DNA from: Streptomyces spirodelae
GTDB lineage: Bacteria > Actinomycetota > Actinomycetes > Streptomycetales > Streptomycetaceae
Assembly: GCF_017676385.1 (NCBI RefSeq)
Contig: NZ_JAFFZN010000005.1
Span: forward strand, 124,001-188,000
Direction of reading: 5' to 3'
Length of the DNA: 64,000 nt
Position numbers and translations under genes: made by a program. This document shows, piece by piece, positions 33,926 to 42,268 of the stretch; within the stretch, counting starts at the first letter, position 1; each line of letters begins with the position of its first letter. Below the pieces are notes generated by a model. The model saw only the letters and a program-made list of their open reading frames with translations. It was not told where the DNA came from and searched no databases.

Positions 33926-35533
33926 GTGCGCGCAGCAGCGATCCCCTCGGCAGTCGGTGCCCTGGCCCTCACCCTGGCGCCCGCCTCCACGGCGGCCGAC
34001 CACGGCGCCTTGACGCCGTCCGGGCGCGTACCGGAGTCGGCCGGCGTCAAGGCGGCGGCCGCAGACGCGGCGGCGCGCGGCATCGAGTGGCGGCACTGCC
34101 CCGCGGCCGAGCGGCTGCCCGGCTTCGTCGAGTGCGGCACCGTCTCGGTCCCGGTCGACTATGCCCGGCCGGACGGCGAGCAGATCCACCTCACCGTCAG
34201 CAGGGCCCGGGCCACCGGCGACAGCGACCAGCACCTGGGTTCGCTTGTCTACAACCCGGGCGGCCCTGGGGGCAGCGCCATGAAGTTCCCCCTCTACTCG
34301 AAGCTCGGCGGCCTGTGGAAGCGCCTGAACGCGAGCTACGACTTCGTCGGCTACGCGCCTCGCGGCGTCGGCCGCTCCGACCCGCTCTCCTGCCAGGACC
34401 CCGCGGAGTTCCTCAGGGGCCCCAACCACTCCCCCGAGCACCCCGGCCCCGAGTTCAAGCAGGCCATGAAGCGGAAGGCCGCGGCCTACGCCGCCGGCTG
34501 CGCCAAGGCCCAGCCCGACCGGCTACGGCACTACACCACGCCGAACAACGCCCGCGACCTGGATGTACTGCGCGCAGCCCTGGGGCAGCGCAAGCTCAAC
34601 TACCTCGGGGTCTCCTACGGCACCTACATCGGCTCCGTCTACGCCACGCTCTTCCCCGGCCACGTCCGCCGCCTGGTGCTCGACAGCGTCGTCGATCCGT
34701 CGCCGGAGAGCGTCTGGTACCAGGCCAACCTCGACCAGGACCGCGCCTTCGAACGGCGCTGGGCGGACTGGAAGAGCTGGGTCGCCCGGCACCACGACAC
34801 CTACCGTCTGGGACACACGGCCCAGCAGGTGCAGCGCTCCTTCGACGCGGTGCGGGCGGCCGTCGACCGGCGGCCCGCGGGCGGCACGGTCGGCTCCAAG
34901 GAACTGCTCGCCACCTATCTGGACACCGGATACGCGGACGTCACCTGGGCCCCGTACGCACAGGTCCTCTCCGACTTCCGGGAGGGCGACCCGGAACCGC
35001 TGGTGAAGCTGGCCGCGCCCAAGATGGAGAAGGCGCGGAGCGAGGAGAACGGCAACGCCGTCTACAACGCTGTCGAGTGCCAGGACGCGCCCTGGCCGCG
35101 CGACTGGGAGCGCTGGGAGAGGGACAACACCGCGACGGCGGCCGTGGCACCGTTCAACACCTGGGAGAACGCCTGGATGAACCTGCCGTGCGCCTACTGG
35201 AAGACGCAACCGGACAAGCCGCTGGACGTCGGCGCCGACGCGAGTGAGCTCCCTGACGTACTGCTGGTGGCCGCCACCCACGACGCCGCCACGCCGTACG
35301 ACGGCGCCCTGGAGACCCAGCGCCGGCTGGCCGGGTCCTCACTCGTGACCGAGCGCGGCGCCGGCAACCACGGGGTCAGCGGGGGCAACCCCTGCATGGA
35401 CACCCACATCGAGCGGTACCTCCTCGACGGCAAGACGCCGGGCACCCATGCGGAGTGCGCCGCGCGGCCCGAGCCGAGGCCGGGCGCCCGGCAACGTGCG
35501 CTGCCGAGCGCCAACACGCGGGTCGCCCGCTGA
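33926..35533 (+). CDS. Secreted alpha/beta hydrolase (tripeptidyl-aminopeptidase-like)
   Basis: 535 residues; GTG preceded by GGGAG. A short hydrophobic signal (AIPSAVGALALTLAPASTAA) indicates export. The fold marks of the SlpD/SlpE/Tap family are present: oxyanion NPGGPGGS near residue 109, nucleophile GVSYGTY near 230, acid DVLLVAATHDAATPY and His GNHGVSG near 475. Such enzymes remove tripeptides from secreted protein N-termini or act as mycelium-associated proteases. An AT-richer promoter region with a repeated TATGAGCSG (33842 and 33861) lies upstream. The stop is 5 bases from the converging hemQ stop. Confidence 0.9.
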   Translation: MRAAAIPSAVGALALTLAPASTAADHGALTPSGRVPESAGVKAAAADAAARGIEWRHCPAAERLPGFVECGTVSVPVDYARPDGEQIHLTVSRARATGDSDQHLGSLVYNPGGPGGSAMKFPLYSKLGGLWKRLNASYDFVGYAPRGVGRSDPLSCQDPAEFLRGPNHSPEHPGPEFKQAMKRKAAAYAAGCAKAQPDRLRHYTTPNNARDLDVLRAALGQRKLNYLGVSYGTYIGSVYATLFPGHVRRLVLDSVVDPSPESVWYQANLDQDRAFERRWADWKSWVARHHDTYRLGHTAQQVQRSFDAVRAAVDRRPAGGTVGSKELLATYLDTGYADVTWAPYAQVLSDFREGDPEPLVKLAAPKMEKARSEENGNAVYNAVECQDAPWPRDWERWERDNTATAAVAPFNTWENAWMNLPCAYWKTQPDKPLDVGADASELPDVLLVAATHDAATPYDGALETQRRLAGSSLVTERGAGNHGVSGGNPCMDTHIERYLLDGKTPGTHAECAARPEPRPGARQRALPSANTRVAR

Positions 35534-35538
35534 AGGGC

Positions 35539-36255
35539 TTACGCCAGCCCCGCGACCAGCTCGCGCAGCGGCTTGCGGCGGCCCGTGAAGAAGGGGATCT
35601 CCTCCCGCACATGCCGGCGCGCCTCCGAACCGCGCAGGTGCCGCATCAGGTCGACGATGCGGTACAGCTCGTCGGCCTCGAAGGCGAGAATCCACTCGTA
35701 GTCGCCCAGCGAGAAGGCAGGCACGGTGTTGGCCCGGACGTCGGGGAAGCCACGGGCCATCTTGCCGTGGTCGGCGAGCATCCGGCGGCGGTCCTCGTCG
35801 GGCAGCAGGTACCACTCGTAGCTGCGCACGAAGGGGTAGACGCTCACATAGGCGCGCGGCTCCTCGTCGGCGAGGAAGGCCGGGATGTGCGACTTGTTGA
35901 ACTCGGCGGGGCGGTGCAGCGCCATGTTCGACCAGACGGGCTCCAGCGCGCGGCCCAGCCTGGTGCGGCGGAAGCGGTTGTAGGCGTCCTGGAGCGCGTC
36001 GGAGTCCTCCGAGTGCCACCAGATCATCAGGTCGGCGTCGGCCCGCAGTCCGGAGACGTCGTACGTACCGCGGACGACCACGTCCTTGGCGGCGAGCCGG
36101 CCGAACAGCTCCTCCACCTCGTCCGCGTACCCGGCGCGGTCCTCGGGGAGCACGTCACGCAGCCGGAAGACCGACCAGAGGGTGTAGCGGATGACCTCGT
36201 TGAGGTCCTTGGCCTTCTTGCCCGCGTTGGGCGACTTCTGCGGTGCCTCACTCAT
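35539..36255 (-). CDS. hemQ: Coproheme decarboxylase HemQ (chlorite-dismutase family)
   Basis: 238 residues. HemQ converts coproheme to protoheme with hydrogen peroxide, the final step of the coproporphyrin-dependent pathway of Gram-positive bacteria. Family features include [15 protein letters not shown], the [16 protein letters not shown] segment, the proximal-His region [15 protein letters not shown] and [13 protein letters not shown]. No chlorite-dismutase distal Arg context is obvious, consistent with HemQ. The ATG lies inside the last codons of hemG/Y (8-base overlap), so both are translated together. Confidence 0.94.
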   Translation of the reverse strand: MSEAPQKSPNAGKKAKDLNEVIRYTLWSVFRLRDVLPEDRAGYADEVEELFGRLAAKDVVVRGTYDVSGLRADADLMIWWHSEDSDALQDAYNRFRRTRLGRALEPVWSNMALHRPAEFNKSHIPAFLADEEPRAYVSVYPFVRSYEWYLLPDEDRRRMLADHGKMARGFPDVRANTVPAFSLGDYEWILAFEADELYRIVDLMRHLRGSEARRHVREEIPFFTGRRKPLRELVAGLA

Positions 36256-37684
36256 GGCGTGTCTTCTCACCGTTCTCGTTGACCGACTCAGCCGATGCGG
36301 CTGCTTGCAGTACCTGCCGGGCCGCTCGCCGGCCGTCGGCCACGCAGGCGGGAATCCCCACGCCCCCGTAGACGGCGCCGGCCACGGCGAGGCCCGGCAG
36401 CGCGTCTGTGGCCGCGCGTACGGCGGCCACGCGCTCGAGGTGTCCGACCGGGTACTGCGGCAGTCCGCTGTCCCAGCGGGAGACAAGGGTGTCGACGGGG
36501 CGCGCGTCCAGTCCGGTGGCGGCGCGCAGGTCGCGCAGCGACAGCTCCACCAGTTCGGCGTCGTCCCGCTGGAGCAGGTGTTCCTCGCCGTAGCGGCCCA
36601 GCGAGGTGCGCAGCACGAACAGGGAGGGGTCCTGTTCGGCGGCCCAGCTCCACTTGTGCGCGGAGAAGGTGGCGGCCTTGATTGCGCGGCCGTCGACGGG
36701 CGGCACCAGGAAGCCGCTGCCATCCGGTACGCGGTCCGCCTCGGACCTGCGGAAGGCGAGGGTGACCAGGGCCATCGAGGCGTACTCGACCGCGTCGAGC
36801 GCCGTGGCCGCGGCGGGCGCATGCGGGGCCAGCAGCCTGGCCGCGGCCGGTGCGGGGGTGGCCAGTACGACGGCGTCGGCGCGCAATACCTCGGAGTCGG
36901 TCACGGCCAGCCAGCCGGGCTCGCCGTCGGAGGTCGTACGACGCAGCTCGCGCACCGGGGTGTTCAGCCGGATGTCGGCGCCCTTGGCGGCGCAGGCGTC
37001 GGCCACGGCCTGGGGCAGCCGTCCGACGCCGCCCTCGATGCCCATGAAGACCGGCCCCGCGGGTGCGGGCGTGGCGGCGGCGCGGTCCTGCACGGCGCGT
37101 ACCGCGGCCAGCAGGGAGCGTTCGCCGCGCGCCGCCTCGTACAGCTGCGGGACGGCGGCGCGCATCGAGATGCGGTACGCGTCACCGGCGTAGACCCCGC
37201 CCAGCAGGGGTTCCACCAGCCGGTCGACGACCTCCCGGCCGAGCCGCTCGGCGACATAGCTGCCCACGGCCACGTCGGCGCCGAGCTCGGTGCGCGGCAG
37301 CCGCCCGTCCTCGCTGATCCGGGCCAGCCCCTCGGGCGAGAGCACCCCGCTGACCGCGCTCGGATCGCCGGGTACGCCCATCAGATGTCCCTTGGGCATG
37401 GGCCGTACGGCGCCGCGCGTCCAGATCGCGCCCCCGGCGACGGACGGCGGCTGGAGCTGCTCGCCCAGACCCACGGCGCGCGCCAGCTCCACCGCCTCCG
37501 GGCGGCGGGCCAGCATGGACTCGGCGCCCAGGTCGACGGCGGCCGTTCCGGCGATGCTGCCCACACGCAGCTTGCCGCCGAGTCGGGTGTCGGCCTCGGC
37601 GAGGGTCACCCGCGCGCCGGACGCCAGCAGTTGATGCGCGGCGGCCAGCCCGGAGATACCGCCCCCGATGACAAGTACGTGCAT
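36248..37684 (-). CDS. hemG: Coproporphyrinogen III / protoporphyrinogen oxidase (HemY/CgoX)
   Basis: 478 residues, starting [20 protein letters not shown] with a classical FAD-binding GxGxxG motif. The UxU substrate-binding and LGGKLR segments, [14 protein letters not shown], and the C-terminal [22 protein letters not shown] motif identify the oxygen-dependent oxidase. With HemQ next to it, coproporphyrinogen III is the expected substrate. A GAGACT box 7 nt before the ATG suggests a leaderless message that also carries hemQ. Confidence 0.93.
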   Translation of the reverse strand: MHVLVIGGGISGLAAAHQLLASGARVTLAEADTRLGGKLRVGSIAGTAAVDLGAESMLARRPEAVELARAVGLGEQLQPPSVAGGAIWTRGAVRPMPKGHLMGVPGDPSAVSGVLSPEGLARISEDGRLPRTELGADVAVGSYVAERLGREVVDRLVEPLLGGVYAGDAYRISMRAAVPQLYEAARGERSLLAAVRAVQDRAAATPAPAGPVFMGIEGGVGRLPQAVADACAAKGADIRLNTPVRELRRTTSDGEPGWLAVTDSEVLRADAVVLATPAPAAARLLAPHAPAAATALDAVEYASMALVTLAFRRSEADRVPDGSGFLVPPVDGRAIKAATFSAHKWSWAAEQDPSLFVLRTSLGRYGEEHLLQRDDAELVELSLRDLRAATGLDARPVDTLVSRWDSGLPQYPVGHLERVAAVRAATDALPGLAVAGAVYGGVGIPACVADGRRAARQVLQAAASAESVNENGEKTRHE

Positions 37685-37691
37685 ACGGGCA

Positions 37692-37697
37692 AGTCTC
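37692..37697 (-). promoter_or_regulatory. -10 box for leaderless hemG-hemQ mRNA
   Basis: GAGACT on the minus strand, 7 nt before ATG 37684. The same hexamer precedes hemE. Confidence 0.45.
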
Positions 37698-37788
37698 GCA
37701 GAACGGCATCCGGCGCATAGCGTGGGCCCTGTCAGTGACAGCGGATCCGGTGGGCGGCGCGGCCCGCACGGCGAAAGGAGCGTCCGTG

Positions 37789-39207
37789 ATGGCGGCAGCG
37801 GAGCGGATGGTGGTCATCGGCGGGGATGCGACGGGCATGTCGGCCGCCGCGCAGGCGCGCCGGCTCAAGGGCCCGGGGGAGCTGGAGATCGTGGCCTTCG
37901 AGCGGGGCCGCTTCTCCTCCTACTCGGCCTGCGGCATCCCCTACTGGGTGGGCGGTCAGGTCACCGAGCGGGACAGTCTCGTCGCCCGCTCGCCCGAGGA
38001 GCACCGCTCACGCGGCATCGATCTGCGGATGCGTACCGAGGCGGTCGAGCTCGATGTGCCGGGACAGCGGGTCCGGGTGACGGAGCAGGAGGGCACCGAG
38101 CGCTGGGTGGGCTACGACCAGCTGGTGCTGGCCACCGGCGCCGTCCCGGTACGCCCACCGCTGCCGGGCATCGACGCGGAGGGCGTCCACGGGGTGCAGA
38201 CGCTGGACGACGGTCAGCGGCTGCTGGACGCGCTGGAACGGGGTCACCTCCCCCACGGAGTCCGGGGGAGGGTGGAGTCCGGCGGCGCCTCCCCGCGCAG
38301 GGCGGTCGTCGTCGGCGCCGGCTACATCGGCGTGGAGATGGCCGAGGCGTTCGTGCGGCGCGGCTACCAGGTGACGGTGCTGGAGAAGGCCGAGCAGCCG
38401 ATGTCCACCCTCGACCCGGACATGGGCGAGTTGGTGCACGAGGCGATGTGCTCGATGGACATCGAGACGGTGCTGGGCGCCTCCGTCACCGAGGTCCGTA
38501 CCGACGAGCGGGGACGCGCGTGCGCGGTCGCCACCCAGGACGCCGAGTACCCGGCCGACGTCGTCGTACTGGGGCTGGGCGTGCGACCGGCGACCGAGCT
38601 GGCGCGCGAGGCGGGATTGCCGCTGGGCGAGTCGGGCGGGCTGCTGACGGATCTGGCGATGCGGGTGCGCGGCCAGGACAACATCTGGGCTGGCGGCGAC
38701 TGCGTGGAAGTCCTCAACCTCGTCTCCGGCCGCCCTCAGCACGTGCCGCTGGGCACGCACGCCAACAAGCACGGCCAGGTCATCGGCGCCAACATCGGCG
38801 GCGGCTACGCCACCTTCCCCGGCGTGGTCGGCACGGCCGTCAGCAAGGTGTGCGACCTGGAGATCGCCAGGACGGGTCTGCTGGAGGCGCAGGCCGCCGC
38901 CGTCGGGCTCCGCTTCACCAGCGTGGTGATCGAGTCGACGACCCGGGCCGGTTACTACCCGGGCACCCGGCCGATCCACGTCAAGATGCTCGCCGAACGC
39001 CGCTCGGGGCGGCTGCTCGGCGTCCAGATCGTCGGCCGCGAGAACGCGGGGAAGCGGGTGGACATCGCCGCGGTCGCGTTGCACGCGGGTATGACGGTGG
39101 AGCAGATGACGTCTTTGGACCTGGGCTACGCCCCGCCGTTCAGCCCGGTGTGGGACCCGGTCCTGATCGCCGCCCGCAAGGCGGCCGCCGCCGTCCGGGA
39201 GGGCTGA
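37789..39207 (+). CDS. FAD/NAD-dependent pyridine nucleotide-disulfide oxidoreductase (CoA-disulfide reductase-like)
   Basis: 472 residues from ATG 37789, 8 nt after AAAGGAG; GTG 37786 and a longer frame from 37735 are less likely. Two Rossmann motifs (VIGGDATGMSAA and VVGAGYIGVEMAEAF) and the FAD motif NIWAGGDCVEV are intact. A single redox cysteine in SSYSACGIPYWVGG matches the CoA-disulfide reductase/NADH oxidase group, which uses one Cys rather than a CxxC pair. Between the two Rossmann domains there is an extra segment (HLPHGVRGRVESGG) encoded by a GC-rich hairpin element. The dimerisation domain ends LDLGYAPPFSPVWDP. Natural substrate unknown. Confidence 0.88.
   Translation: MAAAERMVVIGGDATGMSAAAQARRLKGPGELEIVAFERGRFSSYSACGIPYWVGGQVTERDSLVARSPEEHRSRGIDLRMRTEAVELDVPGQRVRVTEQEGTERWVGYDQLVLATGAVPVRPPLPGIDAEGVHGVQTLDDGQRLLDALERGHLPHGVRGRVESGGASPRRAVVVGAGYIGVEMAEAFVRRGYQVTVLEKAEQPMSTLDPDMGELVHEAMCSMDIETVLGASVTEVRTDERGRACAVATQDAEYPADVVVLGLGVRPATELAREAGLPLGESGGLLTDLAMRVRGQDNIWAGGDCVEVLNLVSGRPQHVPLGTHANKHGQVIGANIGGGYATFPGVVGTAVSKVCDLEIARTGLLEAQAAAVGLRFTSVVIESTTRAGYYPGTRPIHVKMLAERRSGRLLGVQIVGRENAGKRVDIAAVALHAGMTVEQMTSLDLGYAPPFSPVWDPVLIAARKAAAAVREG
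38247..38271. repeat. Hairpin element inserted in frame in the oxidoreductase gene
   Basis: CCTCCCCC (38247-38254) and GGGGGAGG (38264-38271) form an 8-bp stem with a 9-nt loop, followed by GTGGAGTCC. The base pattern is unlike the surrounding coding sequence and like intergenic palindromes of Streptomyces. It adds about 12 residues without breaking the frame. Confidence 0.6.
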
Positions 39208-39250
39208 CCCCCGGGGTGTGGGCCGCAGCCGGTCCGTCCGCCCTCAGCCC

Positions 39251-40348
39251 TCAGCGCGCGCTGTGTTCGTGCACGTACGCCACCAGGTCCGTCAGGGCCT
39301 GGGGGTCCGTGTCGGGGAGTACCCCGTGGCCCAGGTTGAAGATGTGCCCCTCCAGCCCGCGTGCGGCCTGCAGGATGTGCGCGGCCTGGCGCTCCACTGC
39401 CTCGCGGGGCGCGAAGAGGACGGCCGGGTCCAGGTTGCCCTGGATCGCCTTGCCGGGGCCGACCCGGCGTGCGGCCTCGTCCACCGGCACCCGCCAGTCG
39501 GCACCGACGACATCCGCTCCGGCCTCCCCCATGAGACCGAGCAGCTCACCGGTACCGACGCCGAAGTGGATGCGGGGCACCCCGTAGCCGGCGACGGCCC
39601 CGAAGACCTTCCGGGAGGCGGGCTGGACGCTGCGCCGGTAGTCGTCAGGGGCGAGCGCGCCCACCCACGAGTCGAACAGCTGCACAGCATTGGCGCCCGC
39701 CTCGATCTGCACCTTGAGGAACGCGGCGGTGATGTCTGCGAGCCGGTCCAGCAGGTCGGCCCACAGCTCGGGGTCCCCGTACATCAGGGCCTTGGTGCGC
39801 TCGTGGTTCTTGGAGGGGCCGCCCTCGACCAGGTAGCTGGCCAGCGTGAAGGGGGCACCGGCGAAGCCGATGAGCGGAGTGGCGCCCAGCTCCCGGGTGA
39901 GGATGCCGACGGCCTCGGTGACGTACGAGACGTCCTCGGGGTCCAGGGGCCGCAGCCGCTCCAGGTCGGCGCGAGTGCGGATGGGCTTCTCGACGACGGG
40001 GCCGACGCCCGGCTTGATGTCCAGGTCGACACCGATGGCCTTGAGGGGGACGACGATGTCGCTGAAGTAGATCGCGGCGTCCACCTTGTGCCGGCGCACG
40101 GGCTGCAGGGTGATCTCGGCGACCAGGTCGGGCCGCATGCACGAGTCGAGCATCGCGATGTCCTCGCGCACCTTGCGGTACTCCGGCAGTGAGCGGCCGG
40201 CCTGCCGCATGAACCACACCGGCGTGTGCGGCACGGGCTCACGGCGGCAAGCGCGGAGGAACGGTGAGGACGTCTTGTCCGCCGCGGCGCCCGCTACGGC
40301 GTGAGATGTCTGCGTCGGCTGGCCCTCAGGGCGGTCGTTTCCACTCAC
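39251..40348 (-). CDS. hemE: Uroporphyrinogen decarboxylase
   Basis: 365 residues, GTG start (MSGNDRPEG). HemE removes four acetate carboxyls from uroporphyrinogen III to give coproporphyrinogen III, the substrate pool for the oxidase and HemQ encoded nearby. The family signature [16 protein letters not shown] is near residue 40; the catalytic Asp region [33 protein letters not shown] and [13 protein letters not shown] are all present. A GAGACT box 6 nt before the GTG suggests leaderless transcription, divergent from the DUF3000 gene. Confidence 0.96.
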   Translation of the reverse strand: MSGNDRPEGQPTQTSHAVAGAAADKTSSPFLRACRREPVPHTPVWFMRQAGRSLPEYRKVREDIAMLDSCMRPDLVAEITLQPVRRHKVDAAIYFSDIVVPLKAIGVDLDIKPGVGPVVEKPIRTRADLERLRPLDPEDVSYVTEAVGILTRELGATPLIGFAGAPFTLASYLVEGGPSKNHERTKALMYGDPELWADLLDRLADITAAFLKVQIEAGANAVQLFDSWVGALAPDDYRRSVQPASRKVFGAVAGYGVPRIHFGVGTGELLGLMGEAGADVVGADWRVPVDEAARRVGPGKAIQGNLDPAVLFAPREAVERQAAHILQAARGLEGHIFNLGHGVLPDTDPQALTDLVAYVHEHSAR

Positions 40349-40354
40349 ACCCGA

Positions 40355-40360
40355 AGTCTC
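40355..40360 (-). promoter_or_regulatory. -10 box for leaderless hemE mRNA
   Basis: GAGACT on the minus strand, 6 nt before GTG 40348, identical to the box before hemG. Confidence 0.45.
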
Positions 40361-40408
40361 CCACGGCGTAATGGGGTGTCCCTACCAGCCTCGGGCCCGC
40401 CGTCCGCC

Positions 40409-40414
40409 TACTCT
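40409..40414 (+). promoter_or_regulatory. -10 box for leaderless DUF3000 mRNA
   Basis: TACTCT, then 7 nt, then ATG 40422; no ribosome-binding site. Confidence 0.5.
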
Positions 40415-40421
40415 TCGGGCC

Positions 40422-41093
40422 ATGACTGCGGCTCGGGCGGCGAAGGCGGGAGGCTCCGGCGGAGTGGAAGACACCAGCGGGACGGGAGGCTCCGGGGGCG
40501 GGGGCGGGGACTCCTCGCCGCCCCCTTTCCGGGCGGCTGTCGCGGCGCTGAGCGAGACCCGGCCGCGCCCCGAGGTCCGGCTCTCGACGCTCCCCGCGCC
40601 CCGGCGGCTGGCACCGTACTCCTTCGCACTGGAGGCGACGGTGACGGAGCCGGACGACGCGGGGACCGAACTGGCCGACGGGCGGTTCGTGCTGCTGCAC
40701 GATCCGCAGGGCCAGGAGTCCTGGCAGGGCACATTCCGGGTGGTCACCCTGGGCCGGGCCGAGCTGGAGCCGGAGATCGCCGGTGACCCGCTGCTGCCCG
40801 AGGTGACCTGGACCTGGCTGACCGGAGCGCTGGAGGCGCGGGGCGCCGGGTACGGGGAGCCGAGCGGGACGGTGACGCGGTCGAGCTCCGCCTACTTCGG
40901 CGGGCTGGCGGAGCGCGCCGCCGAGGAAGTGCTGGAGATCCGGGCGAGCTGGACCCCGGAGGGCACCACGCCGGATGCGGCCGCGCATCTGACGGCCTGG
41001 TGCGAACTCCTCTGCCAATGCGCGGGGTTGCCGCCCGAGACGGGCGAGGGCACCTCGGTGGTGCAGCTGCCGCAGCGCCGGGGCCCGCGCTAG
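40422..41093 (+). CDS. DUF3000 family protein
   Basis: 223 residues from ATG 40422. After a 35-residue Gly/Ser-rich leader the DUF3000 domain begins (FRAAVAALSETRPRPEVRLSTLPAPRRLAPYSFALEATV) and continues with GRFVLLHDPQGQESWQGTFRVVTLGRAELEPE, TWTWLTGALEARGA and a C-terminal LTAWCELLCQCAGLPP with two close cysteines. The family is restricted to Actinobacteria and has no established function. It is conserved between hemE and the response regulator, and a strong terminator follows, so it is a single-gene unit. Confidence 0.9.
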   Translation: MTAARAAKAGGSGGVEDTSGTGGSGGGGGDSSPPPFRAAVAALSETRPRPEVRLSTLPAPRRLAPYSFALEATVTEPDDAGTELADGRFVLLHDPQGQESWQGTFRVVTLGRAELEPEIAGDPLLPEVTWTWLTGALEARGAGYGEPSGTVTRSSSAYFGGLAERAAEEVLEIRASWTPEGTTPDAAAHLTAWCELLCQCAGLPPETGEGTSVVQLPQRRGPR

Positions 41094-41116
41094 GACCTGG
41101 CCCCTCCCCTGTACTG

Positions 41117-41151
41117 ACGGGCACCCCCTTGTGTGACCAGGGGGTGCCCGT
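41117..41151 (+). terminator. Terminator after DUF3000 gene
   Basis: Perfect 13-bp inverted repeat (ACGGGCACCCCCT at 41117-41129, partner at 41139-41151) with a 9-nt loop. Confidence 0.82.
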
Positions 41152-41189
41152 TGCTGAGTCGTGCGGGACGGGGCGCGCCCTCTCTTCAT

Positions 41190-41216
41190 CGCCGCACCCT
41201 TCGGGTGCGGCGTTTT
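41190..41216 (+). terminator. Rho-independent terminator with T tract
   Basis: CGCCGCACCC, a TTC loop and the matching arm (41203-41212), directly followed by TTTT. This is the most classical terminator in the window. It comes second after the DUF3000 gene and shields the regulator gene from read-through. Confidence 0.85.
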
Positions 41217-41274
41217 GTCTACAAAGACGCCGGACAATTCCGGCCGCCGGACCGTCGGTCTCTGTGTAGACAAA
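41214..41274. promoter_or_regulatory. Spaced inverted repeat upstream of response-regulator gene
   Basis: Perfect 10-bp arms TTTGTCTACA (41214-41223) and TGTAGACAAA (41265-41274), 41 bp apart, centred about 210 bases before the regulator start. The inner dyad TGTCTACA/TGTAGACA is AT-richer than its surroundings. Two sites spaced about four helical turns apart suggest cooperative binding or looping. Confidence 0.5.
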
Positions 41275-41454
41275 GGAATCTTTCCGACGGAGGAAAATGC
41301 CCGGGGAAACGGCATTGTGGAAATTCGGGTCACTAATTCGTGATCTTTCTCTAAAGAGGGGTGGAGAAGGTGCCGAAGGAGTCTGTGACCCTTCACGCGG
41401 AATACCCGACTCGTTCGGATCCGTCCCCCACAGCCACTCCCCCCAGGAGGCCCG
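41275..41454 (+). other. Leader/promoter region of the response-regulator gene
   Basis: A 180-base non-coding stretch of lower GC (for example 41310-41360, with TTTCTCTAAAGAGG) ending in the strong site CCCAGGAGGCCCG before GTG 41455. An ATG at 41297 follows GACGGAGG too closely (3 nt) and its frame runs into the regulator gene, so I do not call it a gene. A long leader is likely. Confidence 0.45.
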
Positions 41455-42135
41455 GTGTCTGTTCTCCTTGAGCACCCCACAAGCCTGGTCGCCTACCGCC
41501 CGAACAAGCCGACGGCCATGGTCGTCGTGGCCGACCCCCGCGTCCGTTCCACCGTGACCCGCCACCTGTGGGCTCTCGGCGTACGGGACGTGATCGAGGC
41601 GTCGTCCATCGCGGAGGCCCGCCCCCGAATCGGCAACCCACGCGACATCTGCGTGGCCGACGTCCACCTGCCCGACGGCTCCGGGCTCAGCCTGCTGTCC
41701 GAGACCAGAGCGGCGGGCTGGCCCAACGGCCTGGCGCTCTCCGCCGCCGACGACATCGGCGCCGTACGCAACGCGCTGGCCGGCGGCGTCAAGGGCTATG
41801 TCGTCACCGGCACCCGCACCAACCTGGGCGGCCCGCTGCCCACCCGGCACGGTGCCGCACCCATCGGCGCCGCCGCTGCCGCGCGCATGCACCGCAGGCC
41901 GGGTGGCGGCCCCGGTGGCCCCGGCCACCCGGGCGGCTACCGGGAGCTGTCGGGCCGCGAGGTCGAGGTGCTGCGCCTGGTGGCCGAGGGCCAGTCCAAC
42001 AAGGCCATCGGTGTGTCGATGGGCCTCTCGGCGCTGACGGTCAAGAGCCACCTCGCCCGGATCGCCCGCAAGCTGGGCACCGGCGACCGTGCCGGGATGG
42101 TCGCCGTCGCCCTGCGGACGGGCATCATCCACTGA
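41455..42135 (+). CDS. Orphan response regulator, LuxR/NarL-type output
   Basis: 226 residues, GTG after AGGAGG. The receiver domain has the phospho-acceptor candidate Asp69 (CVADVHLPDGSG), the switch ALSAADD and the conserved Lys in GVKGYV, but only one acidic residue (VVVADPRV, Asp27) where two normally hold Mg2+. A Gly/Pro-rich linker (residues 135-155) leads to a clear LuxR helix-turn-helix: LSGREVEVLRLVAEGQSNKAIGVSMGLSALTVKSHLARI. No histidine kinase gene is adjacent. It may be phosphorylated weakly or act independently of phosphorylation. Inverted repeats upstream may be autoregulatory. Confidence 0.9.
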   Translation: MSVLLEHPTSLVAYRPNKPTAMVVVADPRVRSTVTRHLWALGVRDVIEASSIAEARPRIGNPRDICVADVHLPDGSGLSLLSETRAAGWPNGLALSAADDIGAVRNALAGGVKGYVVTGTRTNLGGPLPTRHGAAPIGAAAAARMHRRPGGGPGGPGHPGGYRELSGREVEVLRLVAEGQSNKAIGVSMGLSALTVKSHLARIARKLGTGDRAGMVAVALRTGIIH

Positions 42136-42201
42136 CCCCCCACCCCTACTCTCCGGTACCCCCTGCCTCCCTCGCTTTCCCCCCGCTTTTCAGCTTTCCG
42201 G

Positions 42202-42235
42202 GCGCCCGTCGACGTAACGTTCCGTCGGCGGGCGC
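42202..42235 (+). terminator. Terminator after response-regulator gene
   Basis: 13-bp inverted repeat with one mismatch (GCGCCCGTCGACG at 42202-42214, partner at 42223-42235) and an 8-nt loop. Confidence 0.65.
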
Positions 42236-42256
42236 TCGCCATTGCGTGCGCGCGGA

Positions 42257-42262
42257 TACCCT
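42257..42262 (+). promoter_or_regulatory. -10 box for leaderless rnd mRNA
   Basis: TACCCT ends 6 nt before GTG 42269; no ribosome-binding site is present. Confidence 0.5.
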
Positions 42263-42268
42263 TGACTG

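Noticed and set aside
41297-41557. 86-residue ORF before the response-regulator gene
   Set aside because: GACGGAGG is only 3 nt from its ATG and the frame runs into the regulator gene out of frame; the region is better explained as a leader.
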